DNA from: Lentisphaerae bacterium GWF2_49_21
GTDB lineage: Bacteria; Verrucomicrobiota; Lentisphaeria; Victivallales; GWF2-50-93
DNA: 64,000 nucleotides
Direction: 5' to 3'
Assembly (NCBI GenBank): GCA_001804805.1
Contig: MHBH01000005.1
Location: 141,998 to 205,997 of the forward strand
Part shown: positions 17,100-26,053 of the stretch, piece after piece
Layout of the letters: every line of letters begins with the position of its first letter
How positions within the stretch are numbered: the stretch's first letter is position 1
Notes under the pieces: generated by a model
Seen by the model: the letters and a program-made list of their open reading frames with translations, nothing else
Database searches by the model: none
Told to the model about the DNA's origin: nothing
Position numbers and translations under genes: made by a program

Positions 17100-18806
17100 A
17101 TGAAGAGGACCTGGCTCCGCCTTGTCCTGCTTGCTGGTTCCGCCCTCCTGTATGCCGCAGCATTCCCCCCGCTCAACTGGAGCAGCGTCGGCTGGTTCGG
17201 AATAATCCCTCTTTTCTGGCTGGTGAAGGGCAGGACTGTGAGGCAGGCGTGGTTTGACGGTTTTATCTGGGGATACGTCTGGTCGTGCACGGCTTTCTTC
17301 TTTCTGCGTGAGATCGAAGTCTTTGTTCCGTTTGCAATCGCTTTCATCTTTGCGCTTTTCCCTGCGTTCTGGGCCGCCTCGGTCCCGCTTCTCAGGAGAT
17401 TCATATTCGTGCCGGTCGATGTCCAGCTCAAGGGATGCGACGCAGAACGGGACTATTATAACAATGAAAAACACGGTCACTGGAAGAAATGCCTGTTTGT
17501 CCTCGTACTCGCCGCCTGGTGGTGCGTCCTGGAATGGACGAGGAACTGGCTATTTTCAGGATTCCCCTGGGACCTCCTGGCAGGTACGCAATGGAAGAAC
17601 ATTGCTCTCCTGCAGATATGCGAGTTCACTGGCGTCTACGGGCTCAGTTTCGTGCTCATCTACTTCAATATCTCCCTTGCGCTTGCGATGGAGATATGGA
17701 AGAATATTTTCATGTACAGGAAATTCGAGCGCCCCATCCCCTTCTATGTTGCAATCGCATTGCTTGCAATCACCTTTGTCTCCGGATCGTATTCTGTCCT
17801 GAGGACAAGCGGGAACAAGGAAAAGGCCACTCTCGACGCCGTCGTGATCCAGGCAGATATTCCACAGTGCAGGATGGCCAACGACCAGCAGGCGAGGTTT
17901 GCCCTGGACGAGTATATGTCCCTCTCTGAAAATGCAGTACTCCTGAAGCCGGATCTTGTGATCTGGCCGGAGACTGCTGTTCCGGTCCCTTATAATCTCG
18001 CTGATGATCTGGCCATGGAGTACAGGAGCAGGCTTGGAGGACTTATCATCCGGAACAGGATACCGTTCCTCATAGGCACAATTGATTTCGGCAAATACAT
18101 TCCACCGATGAGGCCCCAGGACATTCCGATCTACAACAGCGCCATCTTTATTGACAGGGATGCGAACATAGTTGACAGCTACAACAAGATCCATCTTGTG
18201 CCATGGGGCGAATACACGCCGTTGGGAGAATATTATCCGTGGATAAAGAAGAAATTCGGAATGGGGAGGAGCCTGACGCCAGGGCGGAGAGCTACGATCT
18301 TCAATATAAAGGAAAATGTCCGTGCCGGAATGAATATCTGCTTTGAGGATGTATTCCCGGAGCTTGCTCGGAACTGCGCGCTTGCCGGAGCCAACCTTCT
18401 GATAATAATAAGCAATGACGCCTGGTATCCGAAGAGCTCCGAGCCGGAACAGCATCTTGCACATGCCGTGTTCAGGGCCGTCGAGATCCGCCGTCCGATA
18501 ATCCGTGCCGGCAACAACAGCGGCAGCTGCGTGATCAGCCCTACCGGAGCAATTACCCAGAGCATTTCCTTCTCGTCCGATGATAAAAAAGATGGGAACG
18601 TCCTCGATCCGCTCCAGAAGATCAAGGGATTTGCCAATTTCAGAGTGGAAGTCATCGCCGACGCCCCTCTTACCTTCTATACGAAATATGGGAACGTGTT
18701 CATCTATTTCTGCATCCTGGTCTGCATAGGCGCAGGCACCGGCCTGCTATGGGCCTGGCGTGAAAAGAAACAGAAACTCCTGGAGGCATTCGAGAAAAAA
18801 CAATGA
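17100..18806 (+). CDS. lnt: Apolipoprotein N-acyltransferase
   Basis: Transfers a fatty acid to the N-terminal cysteine of lipoproteins in the inner membrane. 568 residues from the chosen start. Six or so hydrophobic segments fill residues 1-235, followed by the nitrilase domain with the catalytic triad E291 (VIWPETAVPVP), K363 (YNKIHLVPWGEY) and C414 (NICFEDVFPEL), and a last membrane helix near 535-555. The ATG at 17100 is preferred since GGGAGG stands at the ideal distance and the protein then begins with a membrane helix; an in-frame ATG at 16995 would add 35 polar residues. The last four bases overlap tlyA (ATGA). The window's lipoproteins are its likely clients. Confidence 0.93.
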   Translation: MKRTWLRLVLLAGSALLYAAAFPPLNWSSVGWFGIIPLFWLVKGRTVRQAWFDGFIWGYVWSCTAFFFLREIEVFVPFAIAFIFALFPAFWAASVPLLRRFIFVPVDVQLKGCDAERDYYNNEKHGHWKKCLFVLVLAAWWCVLEWTRNWLFSGFPWDLLAGTQWKNIALLQICEFTGVYGLSFVLIYFNISLALAMEIWKNIFMYRKFERPIPFYVAIALLAITFVSGSYSVLRTSGNKEKATLDAVVIQADIPQCRMANDQQARFALDEYMSLSENAVLLKPDLVIWPETAVPVPYNLADDLAMEYRSRLGGLIIRNRIPFLIGTIDFGKYIPPMRPQDIPIYNSAIFIDRDANIVDSYNKIHLVPWGEYTPLGEYYPWIKKKFGMGRSLTPGRRATIFNIKENVRAGMNICFEDVFPELARNCALAGANLLIIISNDAWYPKSSEPEQHLAHAVFRAVEIRRPIIRAGNNSGSCVISPTGAITQSISFSSDDKKDGNVLDPLQKIKGFANFRVEVIADAPLTFYTKYGNVFIYFCILVCIGAGTGLLWAWREKKQKLLEAFEKKQ

Positions 18807-19537
18807 AAATAAGAGCTGACATAATTTTGACGGAACAGGGACTTGCAGAAAGCCACGAACAGGCGAAACGCCTGATCCTTGCCGGAAAAGTCAGGGTTGG
18901 AACGGACCGGGTGGTGCAGAAGGCATCCGAACTTTTTGACGCAGGAACAGTCCTGACCCTCGAAGAGAAATCCCCGTACGTAAGCCGCGGAGCATACAAG
19001 CTTCTTCCAGCGATCGAAAAACATCTTCCGGACATGAAAGGACTGATATGCCTCGACGTCGGCGCTTCAACCGGAGGTTTCACTGACCTGATGATCCAGC
19101 GCGGAGCCGACAGGGTCTATGCTGTGGATGTCGGAACAGCCCAGCTCAACCAGAAGCTCAAGGATGATCCGCGTGTGATTTCACGGGAGAATGTTAACGC
19201 AAGACATATTGTTGAGACTTTCCTTCCGGTGAAGGTCGATGTCATGACGATGGACATATCGTTTATTTCGGTAAAGAACGTCCTGCCTGCCGCAGACAAG
19301 CTTCTGAAGCCCGGCGGCTGGGCCTTCATACTGGTCAAACCGCAGTTTGAGGCGAGGCGCAAGGAGGTTGAGAAGGGCGGAGTCGTCAGGGATGAGAATA
19401 TCAGGACCCGCTGTGTCGAGGAAATTGCGGATTTCGCAAGGAACGAGCTGTCTTATTCAGTTGTGGAAGTGATGCCGGCTCCTATTCTCGGCCCCAAGGG
19501 GAATCAGGAGTTCATGGTGGTGTTTGTGAAGAAATAG
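18803..19537 (+). CDS. tlyA: TlyA-family rRNA (cytidine-2'-O)-methyltransferase
   Basis: 244 residues: an N-terminal S4 RNA-binding domain (ADIILTEQGLAESHEQAKRL, 5-60) and a FtsJ-like methyltransferase (70-244) with the SAM motif CLDVGASTGGFTDLMIQRGA and the later MDISFISVKNVLPA. The C-terminal PQFEARRKEVEKGGVVRDE is typical of the TlyA/YqxC group. TlyA proteins methylate 16S and/or 23S rRNA; which one is targeted here cannot be told. Overlaps lnt by four bases, so translation is coupled. Confidence 0.92.
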   Translation: MKIRADIILTEQGLAESHEQAKRLILAGKVRVGTDRVVQKASELFDAGTVLTLEEKSPYVSRGAYKLLPAIEKHLPDMKGLICLDVGASTGGFTDLMIQRGADRVYAVDVGTAQLNQKLKDDPRVISRENVNARHIVETFLPVKVDVMTMDISFISVKNVLPAADKLLKPGGWAFILVKPQFEARRKEVEKGGVVRDENIRTRCVEEIADFARNELSYSVVEVMPAPILGPKGNQEFMVVFVKK

Positions 19538-19560
19538 GATTATATCCTTGTTGACGATTT

Positions 19561-20280
19561 TCAATCAGGTTTGCCGCAGTTCATTTTTGTGAATTTGTGC
19601 CAGTCGATTGTTCCGTCCTTTAAGCAGTATTCAGCGATGAAATCACGGGTGAACCGGTTAATGGCTTTATTCCATTCGGCAATGAATTCCTGTCTGTGTT
19701 TTGCTGGCCGTTCGCGCATTGCATCAATGATTTTCAAATAAAATTCTGAGTCGCCAGTCAGTTCCTCCCAAAAAGATTGACCTGCCAATTCACGGAAAGA
19801 AACGGAGCCAGATGGTTTAGTTCTCTTATTGCCGTAACAATAGCCGACAATGGGATCAAACTGTTTTTGTAGTTTTGCCATACGGCTTCTCAAAGCAAGA
19901 AAATCTTGATTTTGTCTCCTTCGGCTCTGGGCGTTAAAGACAGATGGGCCGGACTTGACAGCTACTGCTTTATAAGTCTTTTTCGTTTCTATTACAATGT
20001 CAACACCTTCGGAAGGCGCTACAGTCCCGTTTGAAACAGCTTTGGCAAGTGGTTCAAAAAAGGCATCTCCGAAAATACCTTCGTCCGATGATGACATATA
20101 CGCCTTCAAAAGACCTTCGACAATTTCTGTTGCCGAATGCGTGCCTATAGCTCGGAAGAGATATGGATTCTTGCGTTTCAGCGCATCTCTTAGTTTTAGA
20201 CCGCTGAGCTTTGCAATTCGGCGAACGTAAAAAGCATCAAGCAACTTTGCTACAACTGCTTCGGTGTCCTGTGTTTTCAT
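19561..20280 (-). CDS. Type II restriction endonuclease (PmeII-like)
   Basis: 239 residues. The core has EGVDIVIETKKTYKAVAVKS followed by GPSVFNAQSRRRQNQDF. The pattern VKSGPxxFN after an acidic strand is that of a PD-(D/E)xK nuclease of the PmeII-like group. The chosen ATG at 20280 overlaps the methyltransferase stop (ATGA), with GAGGAGA upstream; a longer frame running into the methyltransferase gene is not needed. It should cut unmodified DNA at the site the partner methylase protects; the site is unknown. AT-richer than the flanking genes, which suggests recent acquisition. Its stop lies 24 bases from that of tlyA, tail to tail. Confidence 0.8.
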   Translation of the reverse strand: MKTQDTEAVVAKLLDAFYVRRIAKLSGLKLRDALKRKNPYLFRAIGTHSATEIVEGLLKAYMSSSDEGIFGDAFFEPLAKAVSNGTVAPSEGVDIVIETKKTYKAVAVKSGPSVFNAQSRRRQNQDFLALRSRMAKLQKQFDPIVGYCYGNKRTKPSGSVSFRELAGQSFWEELTGDSEFYLKIIDAMRERPAKHRQEFIAEWNKAINRFTRDFIAEYCLKDGTIDWHKFTKMNCGKPD

Positions 20281-21479
20281 TCTATCTCCTCTAAGTTTTC
20301 GATATGGTTCATCACGGTTTTTCCAATCACATATCCAAGGCCTATGGGAACAGCATTGCCTATCTGGCGATATTTGTCGGATGTGGTTCCGGAAAAAATC
20401 CATTCATCTGGGAATTGTTGGATTCGGGCATATTCTTTTACGGAAAGCGGTCGCAACTCGGTAGGATGGCACAGACACGTACTTTTCTGTATCGGGCTTG
20501 TTGAAACAGTCGGTGAGGGTTTTTTTAAAGTCAACCTGCGATAGAATCCCACGCGGCCGCCGGTTGATTCGTATGCCCCGCCTAGAGCTTCCCTCTGCAT
20601 TTCCAACGGTAGGTCGCGCCAGTTCTGGCCTTCTTTCAAAAGAGAAAGGAAACGGATTCGCGAGGGTGAAAATGGCGTAAACTCAGGCTTCTTGTCATGT
20701 AAATTATCTATGGCATCACCTAGCGTCCGCCAACGCTGTTGAAAAAGTGTTTCTTCCGGGCCATAGGATCCAACAGGCATTACAAGCTGGTATCCGTCTC
20801 TGCTTCCTAGAAAAACGACTCTTTCTCTTTTTTGAGGTGTTCCATAGTCTGCGGCATTTACAAGTTGAGCTGTAACGGTGTAACCCATCTTCTCAAATTG
20901 CTGGTTTAACAAAGACATCACGGTTCCTTTTCCGAAACAACTGGTACATTTATTTCTTTCGGCAAGAGGGATGTGTTCCAAGGCGGCGGAAAGAATTCCT
21001 CGAACGTTTTCCATTACAAAAAAGGATGGACGTATTTCATCGACTAATTTCAGGAAGTCAAACATCACCTGTCCTCGTGGATCGTTAAACGCTTGCCGTT
21101 TACCTGCAGTGCTAAATGACGGGCAAGGTGGGCCGCCGACCATGACGTTGACATCGGAATCTTTCAAGCCAAAAAATGAGAGCAGCTTGCCGCCATTGTT
21201 CCAGTCTTTAATATCGCCTTCAATCAACGGAATTTCAGGTCGGTTTATTCTAATGGTTTCGCAAGCCCTTTTATCTATCTCGAGACATCCAGCGCAAGAG
21301 AAGCCGGCCGCCTCCATGCCAAGATCAAGCCCCATCGCACCGCTAAACAAAGAAATCATTTGGGGCTTTTTATTTTTTTCAGAAGCTGAGCCGTAACGGC
21401 TATTGGACTCTTTTATAGAGATTGTTTCTTTTTGCGATAAATATTTTCTTCCAAGCAGGTAGAACTTATTTTTATGCAT
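20277..21479 (-). CDS. DNA (cytosine-5-)-methyltransferase
   Basis: 400 residues with the m5C motifs in order: I ISLFSGAMGLDLGMEAAGF (42-60), IV VGGPPCPSFST with catalytic C119, VI FVMENVRG, VIII QKRERVVFLG, target-recognition region about 230-330, and X QIGNAVPIGLGYVIGK. A CTSCFGKG stretch (about residues 178-185) adds an unusual cysteine pair. It is the modification half of the restriction-modification pair and precedes the nuclease, with a four-base overlap, so protection is made first. No good ribosome site precedes the ATG at 21479; an internal start at the methionine of motif I would remove 40 polar residues. AT-rich codon use. Confidence 0.92.
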   Translation of the reverse strand: MHKNKFYLLGRKYLSQKETISIKESNSRYGSASEKNKKPQMISLFSGAMGLDLGMEAAGFSCAGCLEIDKRACETIRINRPEIPLIEGDIKDWNNGGKLLSFFGLKDSDVNVMVGGPPCPSFSTAGKRQAFNDPRGQVMFDFLKLVDEIRPSFFVMENVRGILSAALEHIPLAERNKCTSCFGKGTVMSLLNQQFEKMGYTVTAQLVNAADYGTPQKRERVVFLGSRDGYQLVMPVGSYGPEETLFQQRWRTLGDAIDNLHDKKPEFTPFSPSRIRFLSLLKEGQNWRDLPLEMQREALGGAYESTGGRVGFYRRLTLKKPSPTVSTSPIQKSTCLCHPTELRPLSVKEYARIQQFPDEWIFSGTTSDKYRQIGNAVPIGLGYVIGKTVMNHIENLEEIE

Positions 21480-21665
21480 GGTGTTTTAACTCGAATAAAT
21501 GTTTGATTAAGCCTTGGCGGTTCTCGTCCATGGTATTGCTTATAAATGTAATACGGACAATCGTGAATAACAGAGACTATTGAAAAATAGTTCTTTAGTT
21601 ATAGCGTATCCCCCGTTTATAAGAATGTTGGATTATCAGATTTCTTCAAGTTTAAGGATATACTT

Positions 21666-22742
21666 ATGAGCAAAGTTTCAATAGTCAGGTGCAAGGATTA
21701 CGACAAGGTCAAGGTCAAGGAAGCTGTCGCGGAGAGCCTGAAGCTGATTGGCGGAATTGACAAGATCGTCAAAAGTGGCGACAAGGTGATGCTCAAGGTT
21801 AACATCACCGACATGCTGCCGATCGAAAAGGCTGTCACAACGCATCCTGCAATTGTCAGGGCCGTCCTGAAGATTCTGAAGGACAGCGGGGCCAGGGTGT
21901 GTATTGGCGAAAGCTGCGGTTCCGCAAGATGGGAAGCAACTGATGAGATTCGCAGGAAGGCGAAAGCGAAGCTCCGCGGTAAGGATTTCGAGACGGCGAA
22001 AGAATTTTTCAAAGCCATGCATTTGTCCGAAAACATAAAGGACATATTGAAGTTCAAGCTGCCCGGCGAGGACAAGCCGATGTTCGACAAGAATGAAATC
22101 GATTTCACGAAACATTTCCAGGAGGCCTTCTCAAGCGTCGGGATTAGGGAGGTCGCAGATGAGTTCGGCGTGCCGACGATCTCATTTGATGACGAGGAAT
22201 GGGTCGAGCAGCCAAATCCGGACGGAGTGTTCCTGAAGAAGATATGGCTCAGCAAGACCACGCTCGAATCAAATGTCATTATCGACATGCCCAAGCTCAA
22301 GACACATGAACTTGTGCTCTTTACCGGTGCGGTCAAGAACCTGCTCGGACTTGCGCCCGGATACCACAAGAGCTTCTATCACAGGGCATCCCGGCTGACA
22401 GGCAGCATGGGCGACATGCTTGTCGACATATACGGTCTTGTCAAGCCTAAGCTCACGGTGATGGACGGGATAATCGGTATGGAAGGCGATGGACCAATTG
22501 AAGGTCCTCCAAGGAATATCGGAGTTGTCGTCTCAGGATTTGACTCCATTTCCGTCGACGCTGTATGCTCCTCCATCATCGGCCTTGATCCGATTGAGGT
22601 GCCGACGACCAGGATCGCCACCGGAAGAGGGCTGGGAAAAGGGAATCTGAAGGATATCAAAGTCGTTGGGACACAGATAAGCGAAGTAAGGATTGCAGAC
22701 TTCAAAATCCCGGACAAGGCGAGGGTTGATAACTTTGAATAA
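21666..22742 (+). CDS. DUF362 domain protein
   Basis: 358 residues of the DUF362 family: VKSGDKVMLKVNITDMLP, AVTTHPAIVRAVLKILKDSG, GESCGSARW, NVIIDMPKLKTHELVLFTGA followed by VKNLLGLAPGYHKS, and MDGIIGMEGDGPIEGPPRN with SVDAVCSSIIGLDP. The C-terminal 4Fe-4S ferredoxin domain found in many relatives is missing. Family function is unsettled; some members sit with iron-sulfur or redox proteins. AAGGAT precedes the ATG. Single-gene unit between the restriction-modification pair and a repeat cluster. Confidence 0.85.
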   Translation: MSKVSIVRCKDYDKVKVKEAVAESLKLIGGIDKIVKSGDKVMLKVNITDMLPIEKAVTTHPAIVRAVLKILKDSGARVCIGESCGSARWEATDEIRRKAKAKLRGKDFETAKEFFKAMHLSENIKDILKFKLPGEDKPMFDKNEIDFTKHFQEAFSSVGIREVADEFGVPTISFDDEEWVEQPNPDGVFLKKIWLSKTTLESNVIIDMPKLKTHELVLFTGAVKNLLGLAPGYHKSFYHRASRLTGSMGDMLVDIYGLVKPKLTVMDGIIGMEGDGPIEGPPRNIGVVVSGFDSISVDAVCSSIIGLDPIEVPTTRIATGRGLGKGNLKDIKVVGTQISEVRIADFKIPDKARVDNFE

Positions 22743-22771
22743 GCAACGAGATGCTAAAGGCACTTAAAGTG

Positions 22772-22960
22772 AGGCAATTTCAAAATTGCCTCTATTCAGC
22801 TGATTGCTTTCGTTGGAGTACAAGCTTCAGCTTGCGTAACCTGTTGTCGAAGATCCCGGCCCCAACGGGTGTCGGGAAATACTAAGACAAACTAAAGTTT
22901 GGACTCCAACGGGCATGTTTCAGCGACAACAGTTTAATTGTATTTTTGAAATCAGCTCAA
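22772..22960 (+). repeat. Family B element, copy 1
   Basis: Begins GAGGCAATTTCAAAATTGCC and ends TTTTGAAATCAGCTCAA. Between are TTGGAGTA, CAAGCTTCAGCTTGCGTAAC and TTGGACTCCAACGGG, which form inner pairs. A longer copy with the same ends is at 47070-47300. Confidence 0.8.
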
Positions 22961-22983
22961 AGTGCTTTGGATTAAAAAAGGAG

Positions 22984-23003
22984 CGCGGGTTTTCCAACCC
23001 GCG
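22984..23003. repeat. Hairpin CGCGGGTT/AACCCGCG
   Basis: A near-perfect eight-base stem with a four-base loop stands between the family B and family A elements. The rest of the 500-bp gap 22743-23243 is all repeat material, with no coding signal. Confidence 0.6.
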
Positions 23004-23034
23004 AAGAGGCGGACCAGTCTTTGAATTGATTATT

Positions 23035-23166
23035 GATGAGCGAAGCGAATCTTTGGAGTGCGGCAGCCCTCTGCCGCTATGGATTCCGGATCCAGGGAAT
23101 ATTTAGAAATAAATGCAAAGCGGCACAGGGGTGCCGCAGTCCAAAGTCAGGCCGGAGCGCCTGACA
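23035..23166 (+). repeat. Family A element
   Basis: Starts GATGAGCGAAGCGAATC, then GGAGTGCGGCAG; ends CCGCAGTCCAAAGTCAGGCC and GAGCGCCTGACA. Inner stems CGGCAG/CTGCCG and CGGCAC/GTGCCG are visible. Related elements are at 25711, 27305 and 37151. Confidence 0.8.
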
Positions 23167-23203
23167 TAAATACGAAAAAACAAATCGAAGATTGGGAATA
23201 TGC

Positions 23204-23234
23204 TCGTAGTTAATGCCGTGAGGCATGTGCTTGG
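23204..23234 (+). repeat. Family F hairpin unit
   Basis: CGTAGTTAA, then a hairpin TGCC-GTGA-GGCA, then TGTGCTTGGA. The last bases lie about ten bases before the GH36 start codon and may shape its ribosome site. Confidence 0.65.
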
Positions 23235-23243
23235 ATTTAAATT

Positions 23244-25298
23244 ATGAAAACCAAAATATCTTCAGGAAAAGTTGAGATCGAATTTGCTGGAAATGACAAG
23301 CAGCTTTGGTCATATAAAAAACAGGGATGCAAAATCTCAGTTCCGGCTCCAGTATTCGAAATTGACGGACGCAAGACCGTTCTTTCCGTTGATTCCTTCT
23401 GCGAAAGATCAAAAAGCAAAGTTGTGTCCGGAGTTACGGAATATGTCCTGGAAGGCAAGACAAAGTCAAAAACTCATCTGAAACTCCAGCTTGTCCTGCG
23501 AATTTCGCAGAAATCTCCGTTCGTCAGATTCCGCTACATCCTCTCCGGCGATGCCAGGCTTACACGAAGTTCAGAACATGATTCGATCACATATCTCACC
23601 CTGGACATGAAGGCTGCAAAAGAAGTCCGTGAAGTTCGACTCAGCGATTTTGATGAGCTTGTCCATAGTTATATTCCTTCGGAAGAGAATGTCCCGGCGC
23701 AATCTTTCAAAGACAAGATGGCATTGATGGGGCCGATACTGTGCGGAAACGACTCGAAAAAATCATGGCTCTGCGCCTATGAACATGGCTCCCAACCGCC
23801 ATTCCGGTTCCTAGAATATGTGCTTGGGCCTGACAGGAAAATTGATCTGCGGGCCGTCCGCGGAAACTACTGCGACGGCTATGACCTGAAAAAAGGATAT
23901 GAGACAGTCTGGTTCGATATTGGCGTCGTTGATGGAAATATTGATGAACTCGCCAAGGCATGGCGTGAATTCGTCCTGCGCTGGATGAGCCCCAATTCAG
24001 CGAGCCGCACTCCTTATATATTCTATAACACTTGGAACTTCCAGGAGCGTCATCAGGCCTGGGAAAAGGGCAAGTATCTCGACCACATGAACGAGAAGAG
24101 GATGCTTGAGGAGATTGAAGTGGCTCACAAGATGGGCATCGATGTATTTGTCCTCGATACAGGATGGTACCAGAAGACCGGTGACTGGGAAGTCAACATG
24201 AAGACTTTTCCGCACGGGCTCGACCGTATCCGCGAAAAACTTTCCAAATATAAAATGAAGCTCGGGCTCTGGTTTTCCCCGACCCATGCCGCAGTCACAA
24301 GCAGGCTTGCCAAGAAACATCCTGACTGCCTGATGTCATGGAATGGCAAGAAGAGCACGCCAAATGCCGTATGGGAAACAGAGGAGAGCAGCTCCTATTG
24401 CCTTTGCAGTCCGTACTGGGAATCATTTGCCGACGAACTCATCCGTTGTGTGAAGGAACTCGGGGTGACTTATTTCAAGTGGGACGCGATCGGACAGTTC
24501 GGCTGCGATGATCCGGGACATCTCCACGGCACTTCGCGAAATTCGCAGGAGGAACGCGCCGACTGCTATGCGTTCGAGCAGGTCAGGTATATGTCGAAAA
24601 TCATTGACCGTGTCTGCGCGGCGTGCCCCGAGGCAATAGTCGATTTTGATATCACCGAAGGACACCGTTCCGTCGGTCTGGCATTTCTTGCATCCGGAAA
24701 ATATTTTCTCATCAACAATGGTCCATACTACAGATCATTCGATGATCCGCAGTATGCGCCGGGCGGTGGAATGGGAAGCAACGTCTTTGTATTTCCGGGA
24801 CCTGCGCGCGCACGCCTCTGCCGTCATCCTCTCGGATATGACAGATGGGTACCGTCGGTGCTTTTCCTGACACATTTCCTTCCTGACGATCCGGAGTCAT
24901 CACAGCTGATAAACATCGCCTCGATGATTCTCGGTCAGAACGGGATATGGGGCGATCTTCCGAAGATTTCCCCGGATGGAGTGAAACTCTACGGGCGTCT
25001 ACTTGGATATTACAAGCAGGTCCGTGATGAAGTAACTGAGGCGTTCCCTGTGCGTTCCGGTTTCGTTGGCTGCAATCCGGAGATCCACGAGAAGATCGGG
25101 AAGAATGGCAAAGGCGTTGTTTGCGCATTCACCGACAACAAGGGTGCGTATCGCTACATCACTTCCAGGCGCGTCAATAAGAAGATAAAGACCAGCGATG
25201 ACGTCGTAAAGATCAAAATCCTGAAGGATGGTCGTGCGGAAATAATCTTCAACTTCGAGCGTGGCGGTGCGAAGATCGCATTTTTCGGGACGGAGTAG
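23244..25298 (+). CDS. GH36-type alpha-galactosidase-like glycosidase (clan GH-D)
   Basis: 684 residues without a signal peptide. A beta-sandwich domain (about 1-245) precedes a TIM barrel with IFYNTWNFQERHQAW, VFVLDTGWYQKTGDWEVN, GLWFSPTHA and the nucleophile strand VTYFKWDAIGQFG (D414). The probable acid/base lies in the later DFDITEGHRSVGLA. This order fits clan GH-D (GH27/GH31/GH36). True GH36 enzymes keep more aromatic residues around KWD, so it may be a divergent subfamily; alpha-galactosidase or alpha-N-acetylgalactosaminidase activity is likely but unproven. The start region has only a weak ribosome site, partly inside a family F repeat. Confidence 0.78.
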   Translation: MKTKISSGKVEIEFAGNDKQLWSYKKQGCKISVPAPVFEIDGRKTVLSVDSFCERSKSKVVSGVTEYVLEGKTKSKTHLKLQLVLRISQKSPFVRFRYILSGDARLTRSSEHDSITYLTLDMKAAKEVREVRLSDFDELVHSYIPSEENVPAQSFKDKMALMGPILCGNDSKKSWLCAYEHGSQPPFRFLEYVLGPDRKIDLRAVRGNYCDGYDLKKGYETVWFDIGVVDGNIDELAKAWREFVLRWMSPNSASRTPYIFYNTWNFQERHQAWEKGKYLDHMNEKRMLEEIEVAHKMGIDVFVLDTGWYQKTGDWEVNMKTFPHGLDRIREKLSKYKMKLGLWFSPTHAAVTSRLAKKHPDCLMSWNGKKSTPNAVWETEESSSYCLCSPYWESFADELIRCVKELGVTYFKWDAIGQFGCDDPGHLHGTSRNSQEERADCYAFEQVRYMSKIIDRVCAACPEAIVDFDITEGHRSVGLAFLASGKYFLINNGPYYRSFDDPQYAPGGGMGSNVFVFPGPARARLCRHPLGYDRWVPSVLFLTHFLPDDPESSQLINIASMILGQNGIWGDLPKISPDGVKLYGRLLGYYKQVRDEVTEAFPVRSGFVGCNPEIHEKIGKNGKGVVCAFTDNKGAYRYITSRRVNKKIKTSDDVVKIKILKDGRAEIIFNFERGGAKIAFFGTE

Positions 25299-25312
25299 GT
25301 GGAGATAAGCCT

Positions 25313-25633
25313 TCAAGAAGATGGTGGAGAGGGATTATCTGAAGATGCCTGATTAGATTTTATTCTTGCTATGATTATTTTAATTACTGCAAGCAGTACT
25401 ATGCTCAAAATAATTTGCCAAAGCAACATAAAAATAAAATTTATGGGTGTTGATAAAGATAATAATACTGGCCATGCCAATGAATAAGCCCCCAATTTAT
25501 TAACCAAAATTTCAATCTCAGAATAGTGGTCAGCGCTGCTTGTAGTTGTGCATATTCCGGCAAGTAAAAACATAATTAATGTTAGGCCTAAGATTATAAC
25601 TATTTCTTTTGATTTAACAATAATTATTTTCAT
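25313..25633 (-). CDS. Small two-helix membrane protein, unknown
   Basis: 106 residues with two strongly hydrophobic segments, about 10-28 (IVIILGLTLIMFLLAG) and 58-88 (LSTPINFIFMLLWQIILSIV), and a polar, serine/proline-rich tail. AT-rich compared with neighbours. Tail to tail with the GH36 gene, with a 14-base gap. No family recognised and no strong ribosome site, so it is a plausible but not certain gene. Confidence 0.45.
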   Translation of the reverse strand: MKIIIVKSKEIVIILGLTLIMFLLAGICTTTSSADHYSEIEILVNKLGAYSLAWPVLLSLSTPINFIFMLLWQIILSIVLLAVIKIIIARIKSNQASSDNPSPPSS

Positions 25634-25710
25634 GGCTATTATTTGATCTGGTTCCCGCTTTTATGAAAGTTACAACGGTACAAATAGGAAATCAAGAGGA
25701 TTTTGCTCTT

Positions 25711-25860
25711 ATGTCAGGCGCTTTGGACTGACCGTGGGAGTGCGTGTGACGAAGTCACCGCTTTGTGTCGCAAAATTCATTTTGCGAATCTTTATTACGA
25801 GAAATAAATTTCTCTGAACAAGGCGGTAACAAGTTCCCGCACTCCATGTGATTCGTTCTC
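25711..25860 (-). repeat. Family A element, inverted orientation
   Basis: Reverse complement relation to the copy at 37151-37302: both share GTCGCAAAATTCATTTTGCG and the CGAGAAAT/AATTTCTC stem, and close with CCCGCACTCCA. It occupies most of the gap between the small membrane gene and hydF. The stretch 25861-25984 holds further degraded copies. Confidence 0.8.
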
Positions 25861-25984
25861 CGCTGGAGAACTCATCAGAAGACATTCGAAAGATATTGCA
25901 TGAAGACACGCTATAGCTGTGAACTCCAACGAGAGAGTTCCCCGGAAAACATAGGCCAATCAAATCCAAGAACATGTCTTGCGA

Positions 25985-26051
25985 CATTAACTACAAACAT
26001 ATTCAATAATTGCATTCGTTCGTAGTTAAGCTCGCAAGAGCTGTTCTTGGA
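25985..26051. repeat. Family F units (two, facing)
   Basis: CATTAACTACAAAC on the left faces CGTAGTTAA-GCTC-GCAA-GAGC-TGTTCTTGGA on the right. The right unit has the same flanks as 23204-23234 but a different hairpin stem. Confidence 0.65.
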
Positions 26052-26053
26052 AT

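Noticed and set aside
16881..17480. 199-codon minus-strand frame over the lnt start
   Set aside because: Antisense to membrane-helix codons of lnt; charged low-complexity product with no pattern.
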